Below are positions 52,898 to 62,300 of a stretch of 64,000 bases of DNA, piece after piece (position 1 is the stretch's first letter; each line of letters starts with the position of its first letter). The DNA comes from Ruminococcus sp. UBA1409 (lineage in GTDB: Bacteria > Bacillota > Clostridia > Oscillospirales > Ruminococcaceae). The translations under genes were made by a program, and so were the position numbers. The notes under the pieces were generated by a model. The model was given only the letters and a program-made list of their open reading frames with translations. It did no database searches and was not told the DNA's origin. Where the stretch lies: assembly GCA_002305045.1 (NCBI GenBank), contig DBPX01000020.1, positions 1 to 64,000 of the forward strand, read 5' to 3'.

Positions 52898-54019
52898 ATG
52901 GAAAAATCCACCGTTTATTTTACGGATTTCCGCTGTCCTGTGGGTACCAGCCAGCTGGATAAGCTCAAACGCCTCTGCATTGCGGCGGGAATCAAGAACC
53001 TGGATATGGACGGAAAGTTTGTAGCCATTAAAATGCATTTCGGCGAGCTGGGAAATCTCGCATTTCTGCGTCCCAACTATGCCAAGGCTGTGGCGGATCT
53101 CTGCAAAGAGCAGGGCGGACTTCCCTTTTTGACCGACTGCAATACCCTGTATCCCGGAAGCCGTAAAAACGCTCTGGAGCATATGGATTGCGCCAACCTC
53201 AATGGATTTAACACCATCTCCACCGGATGCCAGATTATCATCGGCGACGGACTGCGGGGAACCGATGAGGTGGAGGTGCCGGTGGTCAACGGCGAATATT
53301 GCCCTACCGCAAAGATTGGACGGGCCATTATGGATGCGGATGTCTTCATCAGCCTGACCCACTTCAAAGGACATGAGGCCACCGGTTTTGGCGGCGCCAT
53401 CAAGAATATTGGTATGGGCTGCGGAAGCCGTGCCGGTAAGATGGAGCAGCACAAGAGCGGAAAGCCCGCCATTGACGAGGAACTCTGCCGCGGCTGCCGC
53501 CGCTGCGCCCATGAGTGCGGCAGCGACGCCATCTCCTACGTAGGCGGCAAAGCGGTCATCGATTACGATCTGTGCAAGGGCTGCGGGCGCTGCATCGGTG
53601 CCTGTAACTTTGACGCGGTGTACAATCCCAACGACAGCGCCAACGAGCTGCTGGACCGCAAGATGGCGGAATATGCTCAGGCCGTCTGCCATGGACGTCC
53701 CTGCTTCCACATCTCCCTGGTGCAGGATATCAGCCCCAACTGTGATTGCCATGGGGAGAACGATGCGCCCATTCTGCCGGATATCGGTATGTTTGCAAGC
53801 TTTGATCCGGTGGCGCTGGATCAGGCCTGTGCCGATGCCTGCCTGAAGGCGACCCCCATTGCGGACAGCCAGTTGGGAGAAAATCTGGCAAAACCCGGTT
53901 GGGAATGCCATCACGATCATTTTATGGATTCCAATCCCAACATTGAGTGGAAAGCTACGCTGGACCAGGGTGAGAAGATCGGACTGGGAACCCGGCAGTA
54001 CATCCTGAAGAAGATTTAA
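52898..54019 (+). CDS. DUF362 protein with two 4Fe-4S ferredoxin motifs
   Basis: This 373-residue protein joins a DUF362 domain (about 1-185, 250-373) with a ferredoxin insert of two CxxCxxCxxxC clusters: CRGCRRCAHEC and CKGCGRCIGAC (about residues 190-230). DUF362 ferredoxins occur in many anaerobes; their role is probably redox but is not settled. The true start is ATG at 52898 after AAAGGATG; a longer frame would begin inside the decayed insertion sequence. The MerR-type promoter implies induction by metal, thiol or electrophile stress. Arginine is almost all CGN, unlike the left part of the window. Confidence 0.88.
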   Translation: MEKSTVYFTDFRCPVGTSQLDKLKRLCIAAGIKNLDMDGKFVAIKMHFGELGNLAFLRPNYAKAVADLCKEQGGLPFLTDCNTLYPGSRKNALEHMDCANLNGFNTISTGCQIIIGDGLRGTDEVEVPVVNGEYCPTAKIGRAIMDADVFISLTHFKGHEATGFGGAIKNIGMGCGSRAGKMEQHKSGKPAIDEELCRGCRRCAHECGSDAISYVGGKAVIDYDLCKGCGRCIGACNFDAVYNPNDSANELLDRKMAEYAQAVCHGRPCFHISLVQDISPNCDCHGENDAPILPDIGMFASFDPVALDQACADACLKATPIADSQLGENLAKPGWECHHDHFMDSNPNIEWKATLDQGEKIGLGTRQYILKKI

Positions 54020-54043
54020 CGGGAAATCGTTGTTTTCTATCAC

Positions 54044-54084
54044 ATCCCGCATCCGGTACAAAACACCGGATGCGGGATTTTTTT
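54044..54084 (+). terminator. Terminator after DUF362 gene
   Basis: ATCCCGCATCCGGT (54044-54057) pairs perfectly with ACCGGATGCGGGAT (54065-54078), followed by seven T. Confidence 0.96.
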
Positions 54085-54278
54085 GAATCCTTCCAGAGAT
54101 ACCAAAAGGAAGAAGAGTTCTTACATTTGGTTTCTTTTTCAGAGAAACTGGACCATTACAAATGCGTGGGAAAATGATAGGATAAAAACCAGAGGGCGAT
54201 TTCCGAAAAAGCTGCTTGCAAATTGGCAAGCGATAGAGAAGCCATTGCCGCGTATATGCTTGAAAGGAGGATTTGAGA

Positions 54279-55778
54279 ATGCATCAAAAGCCAAACCTGG
54301 TTTATATTTTGGCAGATGATATGGGATACGGAGACGTCTCCTATCTGAATCCACAAAGCGCATTTAGGACCCCCAATCTGGACCGGTTGGGACGGGAGGG
54401 ACTGTGTTTTACCGATGCACACGCTACCTCAGCAGTTTGCACCCCATCCCGCTATGGAATTTTGACCGGGATGTATAATTGGCGCTCTCCTCTCAAACAG
54501 GGGGTGTTGAGCGGGTATTCTCCTGCACTGATTTCCCCGGGAACCCAGACAGTAGCATCCATGCTCCGTCATCAGGGCTATGATACCGCCTGCATTGGAA
54601 AATGGCATTTGGGTATGGATTGGCAGACAACGGACGGTCAGCCGATACAACAGCGCAGCGGTTCACTGGCACCGGGAAATGTGGATTATCAGGCGTCCAT
54701 TGGACGTTCCCCCAATACGTTTGGATTTGATTATTTTTATGGAATCAGTGCTTCCTTGGATATGCCTCCCTATGTCTACATTGAAAACGATCATGTGACT
54801 CAGCTTCCGGACCATGAAGATCCGGGAAAGGCCAATCCACCGGACGGTTTTGCGCCGGATTTTCATCGTCCAGGACCATGTGCACCGGATTTCCGGCATG
54901 AAGATGTGTTGCCGCATCTGTGCGAGAAGGCGGTGGAATATATCACCGGGCAACGGGAAAAACCATTTTTCCTGTATTTCCCGTTGCCTGCGCCCCATAC
55001 CCCCATTGTGCCCACCGCTCCCTATATCGGATGTTCCGCAACCAATTTATATGGGGATTTTTGTGTAATGTGCGATGGGGTTGTCGGGAAGGTGATGGAT
55101 GCCCTGCAAAGCAGCGGACAGGCTGAAAATACCATTTTGATCTTTGCTTCCGACAACGGATGTTCTCCTCAGGCAGATTTTTCCCAGTTGGCCCAGTTGG
55201 GACATTTCCCCAGCTATCATTTCAGAGGATACAAGGCAGATATCTATGAGGGAGGGCATCGCATTCCGCTGCTGATTCGTTGGCCGCAGATGATTGCGCC
55301 GGGGCGCAGCTGTGATGAGGTGGTATGTCTTTGTGATTTGATGGCCACAATGGCCGAGATTTTGGATGTTCCGCTTGCTCCGGATATGGGGGTGGACAGT
55401 GTCAGCAATCTGCCGGTATGGCGCGGGGAAGCCTATCAAACCCCGCTGCGGGAAGCTACGGTACACCAGAGCATCGACGGCTCTCTCTCCATTCGAAAGG
55501 GAAAATACAAACTGGAAATGTGTCCCGGTTCCGGTGGATGGAGTTATCCGCGCCCCAACCGGGACGATACCTCCCATCTTCCCTCCATTCAGCTCTATGA
55601 TCTCTCCGAAGATCTGGGAGAAAAACACAATCTGGCTGAGCAGCTGCCAGAGGTGGTACAGCAGCTCAAGACACTGCTGGTTTCTTATGTGCGCAATGGA
55701 CGCAGTACGCCGGGACCCAAACAGCCCAATCAAGGAGCAGAGATTTGGGAATCGGTGAAATGGCTGGAGCAGATTTGA
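54279..55778 (+). CDS. Type I sulfatase
   Basis: This 499-residue sulfatase is of the arylsulfatase family. The Cys of CTPSRYGILTG (about residue 48) is the site converted to formylglycine, and metal ligands lie in ADDMGYGD (about 12) and ASDNGCSPQ (about 288). The CxPSR form needs an anaerobic sulfatase-maturating radical-SAM enzyme, which is not in the window. No signal peptide is visible, so a cytoplasmic place is likely. Host mucin glycans and glycosaminoglycans are common sulfated substrates of gut bacteria, but the target is not readable here. ATG at 54279 has AAAGGAGG 8 bases before it; a TTG two codons earlier is less likely. Confidence 0.93.
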   Translation: MHQKPNLVYILADDMGYGDVSYLNPQSAFRTPNLDRLGREGLCFTDAHATSAVCTPSRYGILTGMYNWRSPLKQGVLSGYSPALISPGTQTVASMLRHQGYDTACIGKWHLGMDWQTTDGQPIQQRSGSLAPGNVDYQASIGRSPNTFGFDYFYGISASLDMPPYVYIENDHVTQLPDHEDPGKANPPDGFAPDFHRPGPCAPDFRHEDVLPHLCEKAVEYITGQREKPFFLYFPLPAPHTPIVPTAPYIGCSATNLYGDFCVMCDGVVGKVMDALQSSGQAENTILIFASDNGCSPQADFSQLAQLGHFPSYHFRGYKADIYEGGHRIPLLIRWPQMIAPGRSCDEVVCLCDLMATMAEILDVPLAPDMGVDSVSNLPVWRGEAYQTPLREATVHQSIDGSLSIRKGKYKLEMCPGSGGWSYPRPNRDDTSHLPSIQLYDLSEDLGEKHNLAEQLPEVVQQLKTLLVSYVRNGRSTPGPKQPNQGAEIWESVKWLEQI

Positions 55779-55789
55779 TGCAGAAAAAG

Positions 55790-55823
55790 GGCCGTATTGG
55801 AAGCGTTGGCTTTCCAATACGGC
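55790..55823. terminator. Terminator between convergent sulfatase and EEP genes
   Basis: GGCCGTATTGGAA (55790-55802) pairs with TTCCAATACGGCC (55811-55823), followed by TTTGCG on the plus side and an A run on the other. It could serve both genes. Confidence 0.85.
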
Positions 55824-55835
55824 CTTTGCGTTGGT

Positions 55836-56681
55836 TTATTTCAAAGAATCGGTTTGCTTTTTCAGGCGCAGCGTAGCAAAAATAGGATAATGATCTGACA
55901 CAAAATCGCCGTCCACCTTGGCGCTGGCGATCTCCACATCCATCACCTCAAAGTCGTCCGAGACAAAGATATAGTCGATGGGGCTTTTGCCGCTGTTGCG
56001 TTTGCCGCGAAAGCCGTGGTAGGTATTGTTGAGCTGGTTTTCCTCGAGGATGGAATAGACGTCGTTGAGATGTACGTTGGCGTAGCTGTGCAGATTTTCC
56101 CGCAGGATGCGGATGGGACGGCTGTTGCGTTTGCAGTTCATATCTCCCATCAGGATGGTGGGAAGAGGGTCAAGACTGTTAAAACGGCTCATATATTCCA
56201 GGATGATTCTTACCCCCAAAGTTCTGGCTGGACCACAGATGTGGTCAAAGTGGGTGTTAAATACACGGATGCGCTGGGAAGAATCCTTACAGCGCAGCTC
56301 CGCCACCGTGCAGATACGGGGGAAAAAGGAAAAATAAGCTCTGGTACTGCCCTCTTCCGGCCGTTTGGAAAGCCAGAAGGTTTTATAAAAGGAAACACTC
56401 ATGTCCGCATTATTCACGATGATGTCGGAATGTTCATCGCTGGAAGGCTTGGCACCCTGATATCGTCCCCACCCGATGATGCTGTAGTTGCGCAGCAGCT
56501 GTTTGAAGTCCTCTTTCATACGGGGGAGCAGTTCCTGCACCCCAACAATGGATGCCCCCGACTGCAAAATCAGCTGAGCAGCGCCCTGACGGCGATCAAT
56601 CCAGCGGTGTTTATGACGCAGCGGGGAATCACATTTCATATTGAAAGAGGCCACTTTTATCACGGAAGCGTCTGTAACCAT
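55836..56681 (-). CDS. Endonuclease/exonuclease/phosphatase-fold protein
   Basis: This 281-residue protein has the EEP fold of DNase I, AP endonuclease and phosphodiesterases. Motifs in order are ASFNMKCDSP, VGVQEL (metal Glu), NTHFDH, MGDMNCKR (Asp-Asn) and SDHYPI (His). No export signal is present, so it acts in the cytoplasm. Substrate could be DNA, a sugar phosphate or a lipid; sequence alone cannot tell. The ATG at 56681 has GGAG in front of it, while the longer start at 56696 has no ribosome site. Confidence 0.88.
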   Translation of the reverse strand: MVTDASVIKVASFNMKCDSPLRHKHRWIDRRQGAAQLILQSGASIVGVQELLPRMKEDFKQLLRNYSIIGWGRYQGAKPSSDEHSDIIVNNADMSVSFYKTFWLSKRPEEGSTRAYFSFFPRICTVAELRCKDSSQRIRVFNTHFDHICGPARTLGVRIILEYMSRFNSLDPLPTILMGDMNCKRNSRPIRILRENLHSYANVHLNDVYSILEENQLNNTYHGFRGKRNSGKSPIDYIFVSDDFEVMDVEIASAKVDGDFVSDHYPIFATLRLKKQTDSLK

Positions 56682-56828
56682 GGGAATCAACTCCATCCAA
56701 TCGTTGTAAAGGCAAGATCAATCGGTCGGTGAAAAGCGTATTGAAAGATACGCTACATTATCAGTGTACCACGTTTCCCGCAGATTTGTAAAGAGAATGG
56801 AGCAGGTTTTCAGTTTTGGTCTCTCCGG

Positions 56829-57887
56829 TTACGGTCTGCGCTTTTTCATCAGCGCACCCACCTTTTCTTTAGCCTTCTGGGCATTCTGGATCAGGGTGTA
56901 GGCGGTAGGGTTAATAATATAATCAAATTCTCCGGCGTATTCCACCAGCTCCCCGTTTTTGAAGCTGCGCTTAAACATATAGACGCCGTACAGATGCTCA
57001 TCCTCCGCAGGATCGATGGTGACCCCCTGGAAATCATAGATGGAGCATCCGGCATGGAAAGCCCATTTGATCATCTCCCACTGCATCAGGTAGTTGGCGT
57101 TGAGATCCCGATGGGCATTGGAGGTTGCGCCATAGACATGGCAGGTTTTGCCGGCATATTGTACCGTGATGGCTCCGGTGATGGGTTCGCCCTGATAATA
57201 GGTGATATAAAGGCGGACATCTTCCCCGAAGGCGTCCAGAAACCGCTGAAGATATTCTTTGGGACGCACCGAAAAGTTGTCCCGCTCCCCGGTAGAGCAG
57301 TAGATGCGGTAGAAATCGTCGATGCCGGCCTTTTTGTCACAGATGCGGCATTCCACCCCGTTTTTGATGGCGTAGCGCACACAGTAGCGGGACTTTCTCC
57401 CGATGGTCATAAACAGATCGTCCTCACTGCCGGATTGGGGAAGGCGGATCAGATAGTTATGACGGGTCTGGATGGTCTCATGGTGTTTGGCGCCGGGGGT
57501 GAAGGAAAATCCCAGACCAGTGAGGGCGCTGATAGCCTGCTGGTCGTCGGCCATCACACAGGGGTCCCACTTGAGGATGTAGCCGTTATACCGCCGCGCC
57601 ACCTCCAAACCGCCGTCCAGCAGGTCTTTCAGGGTTTGGGTGTCGTGGTAATCGCATACCGGTCCTCTGGGGCAGTAGAGCAGGGAAGCGGAGAGCACCG
57701 GCATCTTCATAATCAGGATCAGCATAGCACCCCGCAGCGTCCCGTCCGGATTGCGGGAGGCCACCACTTCATACTGCCAGTTGTTTTTGACTTTGGTCCA
57801 GTTGAGGGACTGGGTGAATCCGCCGTTGGGATGGATGCGGACAAACTCTTCATATTCGGGATACTGTTCCCGCTGTAAAATTTCCAT
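56829..57887 (-). CDS. FemAB-like peptidyltransferase, copy B
   Basis: This 352-residue protein has the double GNAT-like fold of the FemABX family, which adds amino acids from aminoacyl-tRNA to the lipid-linked peptidoglycan precursor or makes similar peptide bonds. Typical parts are QSLNWTKVKNNW near the start, the CPRGPVCDY segment, GRKSRYCVRYA in the middle and the ANYLMQWEMIKWAF...YDFQGV end. Coiled-coil helices seen in staphylococcal FemA are lacking. The neighbouring gene is a paralogue with the same segments, 15 bases upstream, so the two are co-expressed and may add different residues of a cross-bridge. AAAGGAGAG precedes the ATG. Confidence 0.88.
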   Translation of the reverse strand: MEILQREQYPEYEEFVRIHPNGGFTQSLNWTKVKNNWQYEVVASRNPDGTLRGAMLILIMKMPVLSASLLYCPRGPVCDYHDTQTLKDLLDGGLEVARRYNGYILKWDPCVMADDQQAISALTGLGFSFTPGAKHHETIQTRHNYLIRLPQSGSEDDLFMTIGRKSRYCVRYAIKNGVECRICDKKAGIDDFYRIYCSTGERDNFSVRPKEYLQRFLDAFGEDVRLYITYYQGEPITGAITVQYAGKTCHVYGATSNAHRDLNANYLMQWEMIKWAFHAGCSIYDFQGVTIDPAEDEHLYGVYMFKRSFKNGELVEYAGEFDYIINPTAYTLIQNAQKAKEKVGALMKKRRP

Positions 57888-57902
57888 AGGCCTCTCCTTT
57901 CG

Positions 57903-59060
57903 TCAGTGGTTCTGGGGAGCATCAGAGTTTTTTCCCCCGTTATCGTTTGCGGCTGCGGTGGCTGTGGGATGGGCGCGCTTTTCCGTTTTTTGATGCAGCC
58001 AGCGCCGGAAATCATAATATCTCCGGCGGCTTTCCTGTGCGGTACGGAATAGACGAAAGAAGCCGGGTTTGAAAAGATAATCAAATTCTCCGGCATACCC
58101 TACCGCACGGCCGTTGAAACCTTTTTTGAAGCGGTAAACACCATACATGGGGCTGTTGGGATCACAGTTGACCGGAATCCCCAGAAAATCATAGATATAA
58201 CAGTTTCCCTCCAGCGCCCAGTTGATCATCTCCCACTGCATCAGGTAGTTGGGCATTACGTTGCGGTATTTGCTGTCGGAAGCGCCAAAGATATAGTTGG
58301 TTTTCCCTGCATACCGGCAGCACATGGCGCCGGAGAGAGGAATCCCTTCATAATAACACAGGTACAGCCGCATATCTTCCCCGAAAGCGTCCAGCATTTT
58401 GGCGTAATACGCTTTGGAGCGGTCGGTAAAGTTGTCCCGTTCCGCTGTGATGTGGGAAAGCATCACAAAATCATCCAGTCCTTCCTTGCCGCACACACGG
58501 CACTCCACCCCGTGACGCTTGGCTACCCGGATGTTGTAACGGGTTTTCTGGCTGAAGGAGGCGATTACCTCGTCCGGTGTTTTGCCCTGGATATCCGGCA
58601 GAATATAGTTAAAGCGGCGCTGTACCGTTTCGCTCTCGGCAGCGCCCTCCTTGATCTGATAACCCAGGGAGCGGAACATCTGGATGACCGCCTGGTCGGT
58701 TTCCTCCACCATAGGGTCACACTTAAAGAATATGGCGTTGTGTTTTTGGGCCAGCTCCCGGATACCCTCCAGCAGCTGTGCCATCACCGGCTGTTCCAGA
58801 TAGTCACAGACCGGCCCTCTGGGAGCATAGAGCATCGAAAATCCCAGCGGCATCCGTTTGATCAGCACCAGCACCCCTCCGGCAATGGCTCCGTCCTCCC
58901 GGCGCACCACCAAAACCTCATGACCCCAGTTGTTTTTGACCTGGGTCCAGTGGATGGACTGCATGAAACTGCCGTATCGATGGCTTTTGACAAATGCCTC
59001 GTATTCCCCATATTGCTGCGGGGAAAGAATCTCATGAGATAAAATTCCCAACTGTGACAC
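57903..59060 (-). CDS. FemAB-like peptidyltransferase, copy A
   Basis: This 385-residue protein is the paralogue of the gene at 56829-57887, with matching segments QSIHWTQVKNNW, YAPRGPVCDY, SQKTRYNIRVAKRHGV and NYLMQWEMINWAL...YDFLGI. It has an extra charged tail of about 35 residues. The start is uncertain: GTG at 59060 is taken, but AAAAGG is better spaced for the TTG at 59051. A good promoter lies at 59152-59180, so this is the first gene of the pair. Successive FemX/A/B-type enzymes in staphylococci each add specific residues, which gives a model for the tandem copies. Confidence 0.85.
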   Translation of the reverse strand: MSQLGILSHEILSPQQYGEYEAFVKSHRYGSFMQSIHWTQVKNNWGHEVLVVRREDGAIAGGVLVLIKRMPLGFSMLYAPRGPVCDYLEQPVMAQLLEGIRELAQKHNAIFFKCDPMVEETDQAVIQMFRSLGYQIKEGAAESETVQRRFNYILPDIQGKTPDEVIASFSQKTRYNIRVAKRHGVECRVCGKEGLDDFVMLSHITAERDNFTDRSKAYYAKMLDAFGEDMRLYLCYYEGIPLSGAMCCRYAGKTNYIFGASDSKYRNVMPNYLMQWEMINWALEGNCYIYDFLGIPVNCDPNSPMYGVYRFKKGFNGRAVGYAGEFDYLFKPGFFRLFRTAQESRRRYYDFRRWLHQKTEKRAHPTATAAANDNGGKNSDAPQNH

Positions 59061-59151
59061 AACCTTTTCTATCCAATTGTTGTTTGTTGTTCGTTTTGTA
59101 GTATGGACCTGACCGATGAAAACTATCTATTTTATGATGGTATCCTTCAAA

Positions 59152-59180
59152 AGTATAGAAGGTTCCCGCTGTAAAGTCAA
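59152..59180 (-). promoter_or_regulatory. Promoter of the FemAB-like pair
   Basis: On the minus strand, TTGACT (59180-59175), a 17-base spacer and TATACT (59157-59152). It lies about 90 bases before the first FemAB-like gene. Confidence 0.85.
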
Positions 59181-59262
59181 CCAAATAGAGCCAATCCATG
59201 CCGATTTCCCGGGTTTAACCTGTTCAGGAGGATATCTGAATGAAATTTGTTAGGTTTCCATA

Positions 59263-59306
59263 CAAAAAGCTGCCTGTCCCGAAGCGTTTGTCCCGGGACA
59301 GGCAGC
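59263..59306 (-). terminator. Terminator of purL
   Basis: On the minus strand, GCTGCCTGTCCC pairs with GGGACAGGCAGC (59295-59306 with 59269-59280), followed by five T (59268-59264). It lies just beyond the purL stop. Confidence 0.9.
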
Positions 59307-59323
59307 CTGTTCATCTGCTGAAA

Positions 59324-62300
59324 TTATTTGTAGTAATCCACCGCACCGCGGAAGATCTTCTGATCCTTATCGCCCTGTACATTGCGATATACGCTGTCGC
59401 CAAACCGTTCGCTGTGTCCCATCTTGCCCAGCACACGGCCGTCGGGGGAGGTGATGCCCTCGATGGCTGCGTCGGAGGCGTTGGGATTAAAGCGGATGTC
59501 CAGTGTGGGGGCGCCGCTCAGATCCACATACTGGGTAGCAATCTGTCCGTTGGCAGCCAGTGTGGCAATCAGCTCATCGCTGGCCACAAAGCGGCCTTCG
59601 CCGTGGGAGATGGCAACGGTATGGATTTCACCCACCTGGGAGTGCATCAGCCAGGGAGACAGATTGGATGCCACTCTGGTACGCACCAGGGAGGACTGAT
59701 GACGGCCAATCCGGTTGAAGGTCAGGGTGGCACAAGTTTCATCCATATCCCGGATCTCACCATAAGGAACCAGTCCCAGCTTGATCAGCGCCTGGAAGCC
59801 GTTGCAGATACCGCACATCAGGCCATCCCGCTCTTTGAGCAGCTGGTGTACCGCCTCTTTGATGGCGGGATTGCGGAAGAAGGCGGTGATAAATTTACCG
59901 GAACCGTCCGGCTCATCGCCGCCGGAGAAACCGCCGGGGATGGCGATGATCTGGCTTTCTGCAATGCGTTTTTCAAACGCTTCCACCGATTCTGCCAGAT
60001 CTGAGCTGGTCAGATTGCGGATGACAAAGATTTCCGGCTGTGCCCCGGCCAGTTCAAAGACTCGGGCGGTGTCATACTCACAGTTGCTGCCGGGGAATAC
60101 CGGAATCAGCACTCTGGGTTTGGCAACCTTATGTTTGGCGGTGAGAACCGTCTTTTTCTCATAGGAGAAGGTAGGAACGGCAACTCTGGGAGTAGGCATC
60201 AGATAGGGGAATACCGGTTGCAGTTTTTGCTCCCAAACCTTTTGCAGCTCGTCCATCGATACCGTCTGAGGACCGCAGACGATGGAGTATTCAGGGATGG
60301 TGCAGCCGATCTTTTGTGCGGTGGTTTGAATGCCGTCCTCAGCTTCAAAGAGGAATCCGCCGTAAACCGGGTGATACATTACCTTGTCCGGCAGCACGGC
60401 GTCAAAGGCAAAGCCGATGCGGTTGCCAAAGCCCATCTTGGCAATTCCCTCGGCAACGCCGCCGAAGGAGGAGGCCCAAACTGATTTTACCTTGCCGGAA
60501 GCAATCAGCTGTTCCATCTCATCAAACACGGCCCGCACGCTCTCAAAGCAGGGAAGCCCGTTTTCATCGTAGCTGGGATTGAGCATATAAACGGTGCTGC
60601 CGGCAGCTTTGAACTCGGGAGAGAGGATATTTCCGGTTTTTGCCACCGAAACCGCAAAGGATACCAGGGTGGGGGGCACGTCGATATCCTCAAAGGTACC
60701 GGACATGGAATCCTTGCCGCCGATGGCGCCGCAGTGGAGCTCCAGCTGGGATTCCAGCGCGCCCAGCAGCGCGGAGAGGGGTTTACCCCAGCGTTCCGGC
60801 TGGTTTTTGGTGCGCTCAAAATATTCCTGGAAGGTGAGCCAGCATTTGTGCCAGCTGCCGCCTGCCGCAATGATCTTGGAAACCGACTCAATCACCGCCA
60901 TCATGGCGCCGTGATAGGGGCTCTGCTGGGAGAGATAGGGGTTAAAGCCCCAGCCCATCAGGGAACAGGTGGTGGTGTCGCCGTGAAGCATGGGGATCTT
61001 GGCAACCATCGCCTGGGTGGGGGTCATCTGGTGTTTGCCACCGAAAGGCATCAGCACGGTATTGGCGCCGATGGTGGAGTCAAAACGCTCCACCAAACCT
61101 TTCTGGGAGCAGATGTTGAGGTCCGACAGATGTGCCGCCAGCTTCTCCTTGAGGGATTTTCCGGGGATCTCCTGGGTCTGGGGAGCTTGGGGGGCTTGGG
61201 GGGCAGGGATGCGGATATCGGTATGTTTTTCCGCGCCGTTGGAGTTTAAAAATTCTCTGGACAGATTTACAATGGCCTTATCGTTCCAGCGGATGACCAG
61301 ACGGGGTTTCTCGGTAACCTGGGCAACGATGCTGGCTTCCAGATTCTCTTTTCTGGCCTCGGCAATGAATTTTTCCACATCTTCCTTGGCCACAACGACT
61401 GCCATACGCTCCTGGGATTCGGAGATGGCAAGCTCAGTGCCGTCCAGGCCATCGTATTTTTTGGGCACGGCATTGAGGTTGATGTCCAGCCCATCGGCCA
61501 ACTCGCCGATGGCAACCGATACGCCGCCGGCGCCAAAGTCGTTGCAGCGCTTGATCATCCGGGTGACTTCCCCGTTGCGGAACAGCCGCTGCAATTTCCG
61601 TTCTTCCGGCGCATTGCCCTTTTGCACCTCGGCGCCGCAGTGTTCCAGCGATTCCAGCGTATGGCTCTTGGAGGAGCCGGTGGCTCCGCCGCAGCCGTCA
61701 CGACCGGTACGGCCGCCCAGCAAAATCACGATATCAGAAGGTTCCGGGCGTTTGCGCACCACATTCTCCATGGGTGCCGCAGCAATCACCGCGCCGATTT
61801 CCATTCTCTTGGCCACATATCCGGGATGATAAACCTCCGCCACATGACCGGTGGCCAGACCGATCTGGTTGCCGTAGGAGCTGTAACCGGCGGCGGCGGT
61901 GGTGACGATCTTTCTCTGGGGAAGTTTACCCTTGAGGGTCTGTTCCACCGGCACCAGAGGATCGGATGCGCCGGTGACACGCATGGCCTGATAGACATAG
62001 CTGCGCCCGGACAGCGGATCGCGGATGGCTCCGCCCAGACAGGTGGCCGCGCCACCGAAAGGTTCGATCTCGGTGGGATGGTTATGGGTTTCGTTTTTGA
62101 ACATCAGCAGCCACTGGCTCTCTTTTCCATCGTTGTCCACGGTGATGCGCACCGAACAGGCGTTGATCTCCTCCGACTCGTCCAGGTCCTTCAGATATCC
62201 CTGGGCCTTGAGGGCTTTTGCGCCGATGGTGGCCAGATCCATCAGGCAGATGGGCTTTTTCTCCCGGCCCAGCTTAGCCCGGATGGCCAGATATTTGTTG

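Noticed and set aside
52871..54229. 452-residue open frame antisense to the DUF362 gene
   Set aside because: The plus strand has two intact 4Fe-4S motifs, a promoter and a terminator; the antisense frame has no family features and crosses the terminator.
56994..57878. 294-residue open frame antisense to a FemAB-like gene
   Set aside because: The minus-strand gene and its paralogue share family segments; the plus frame has none.
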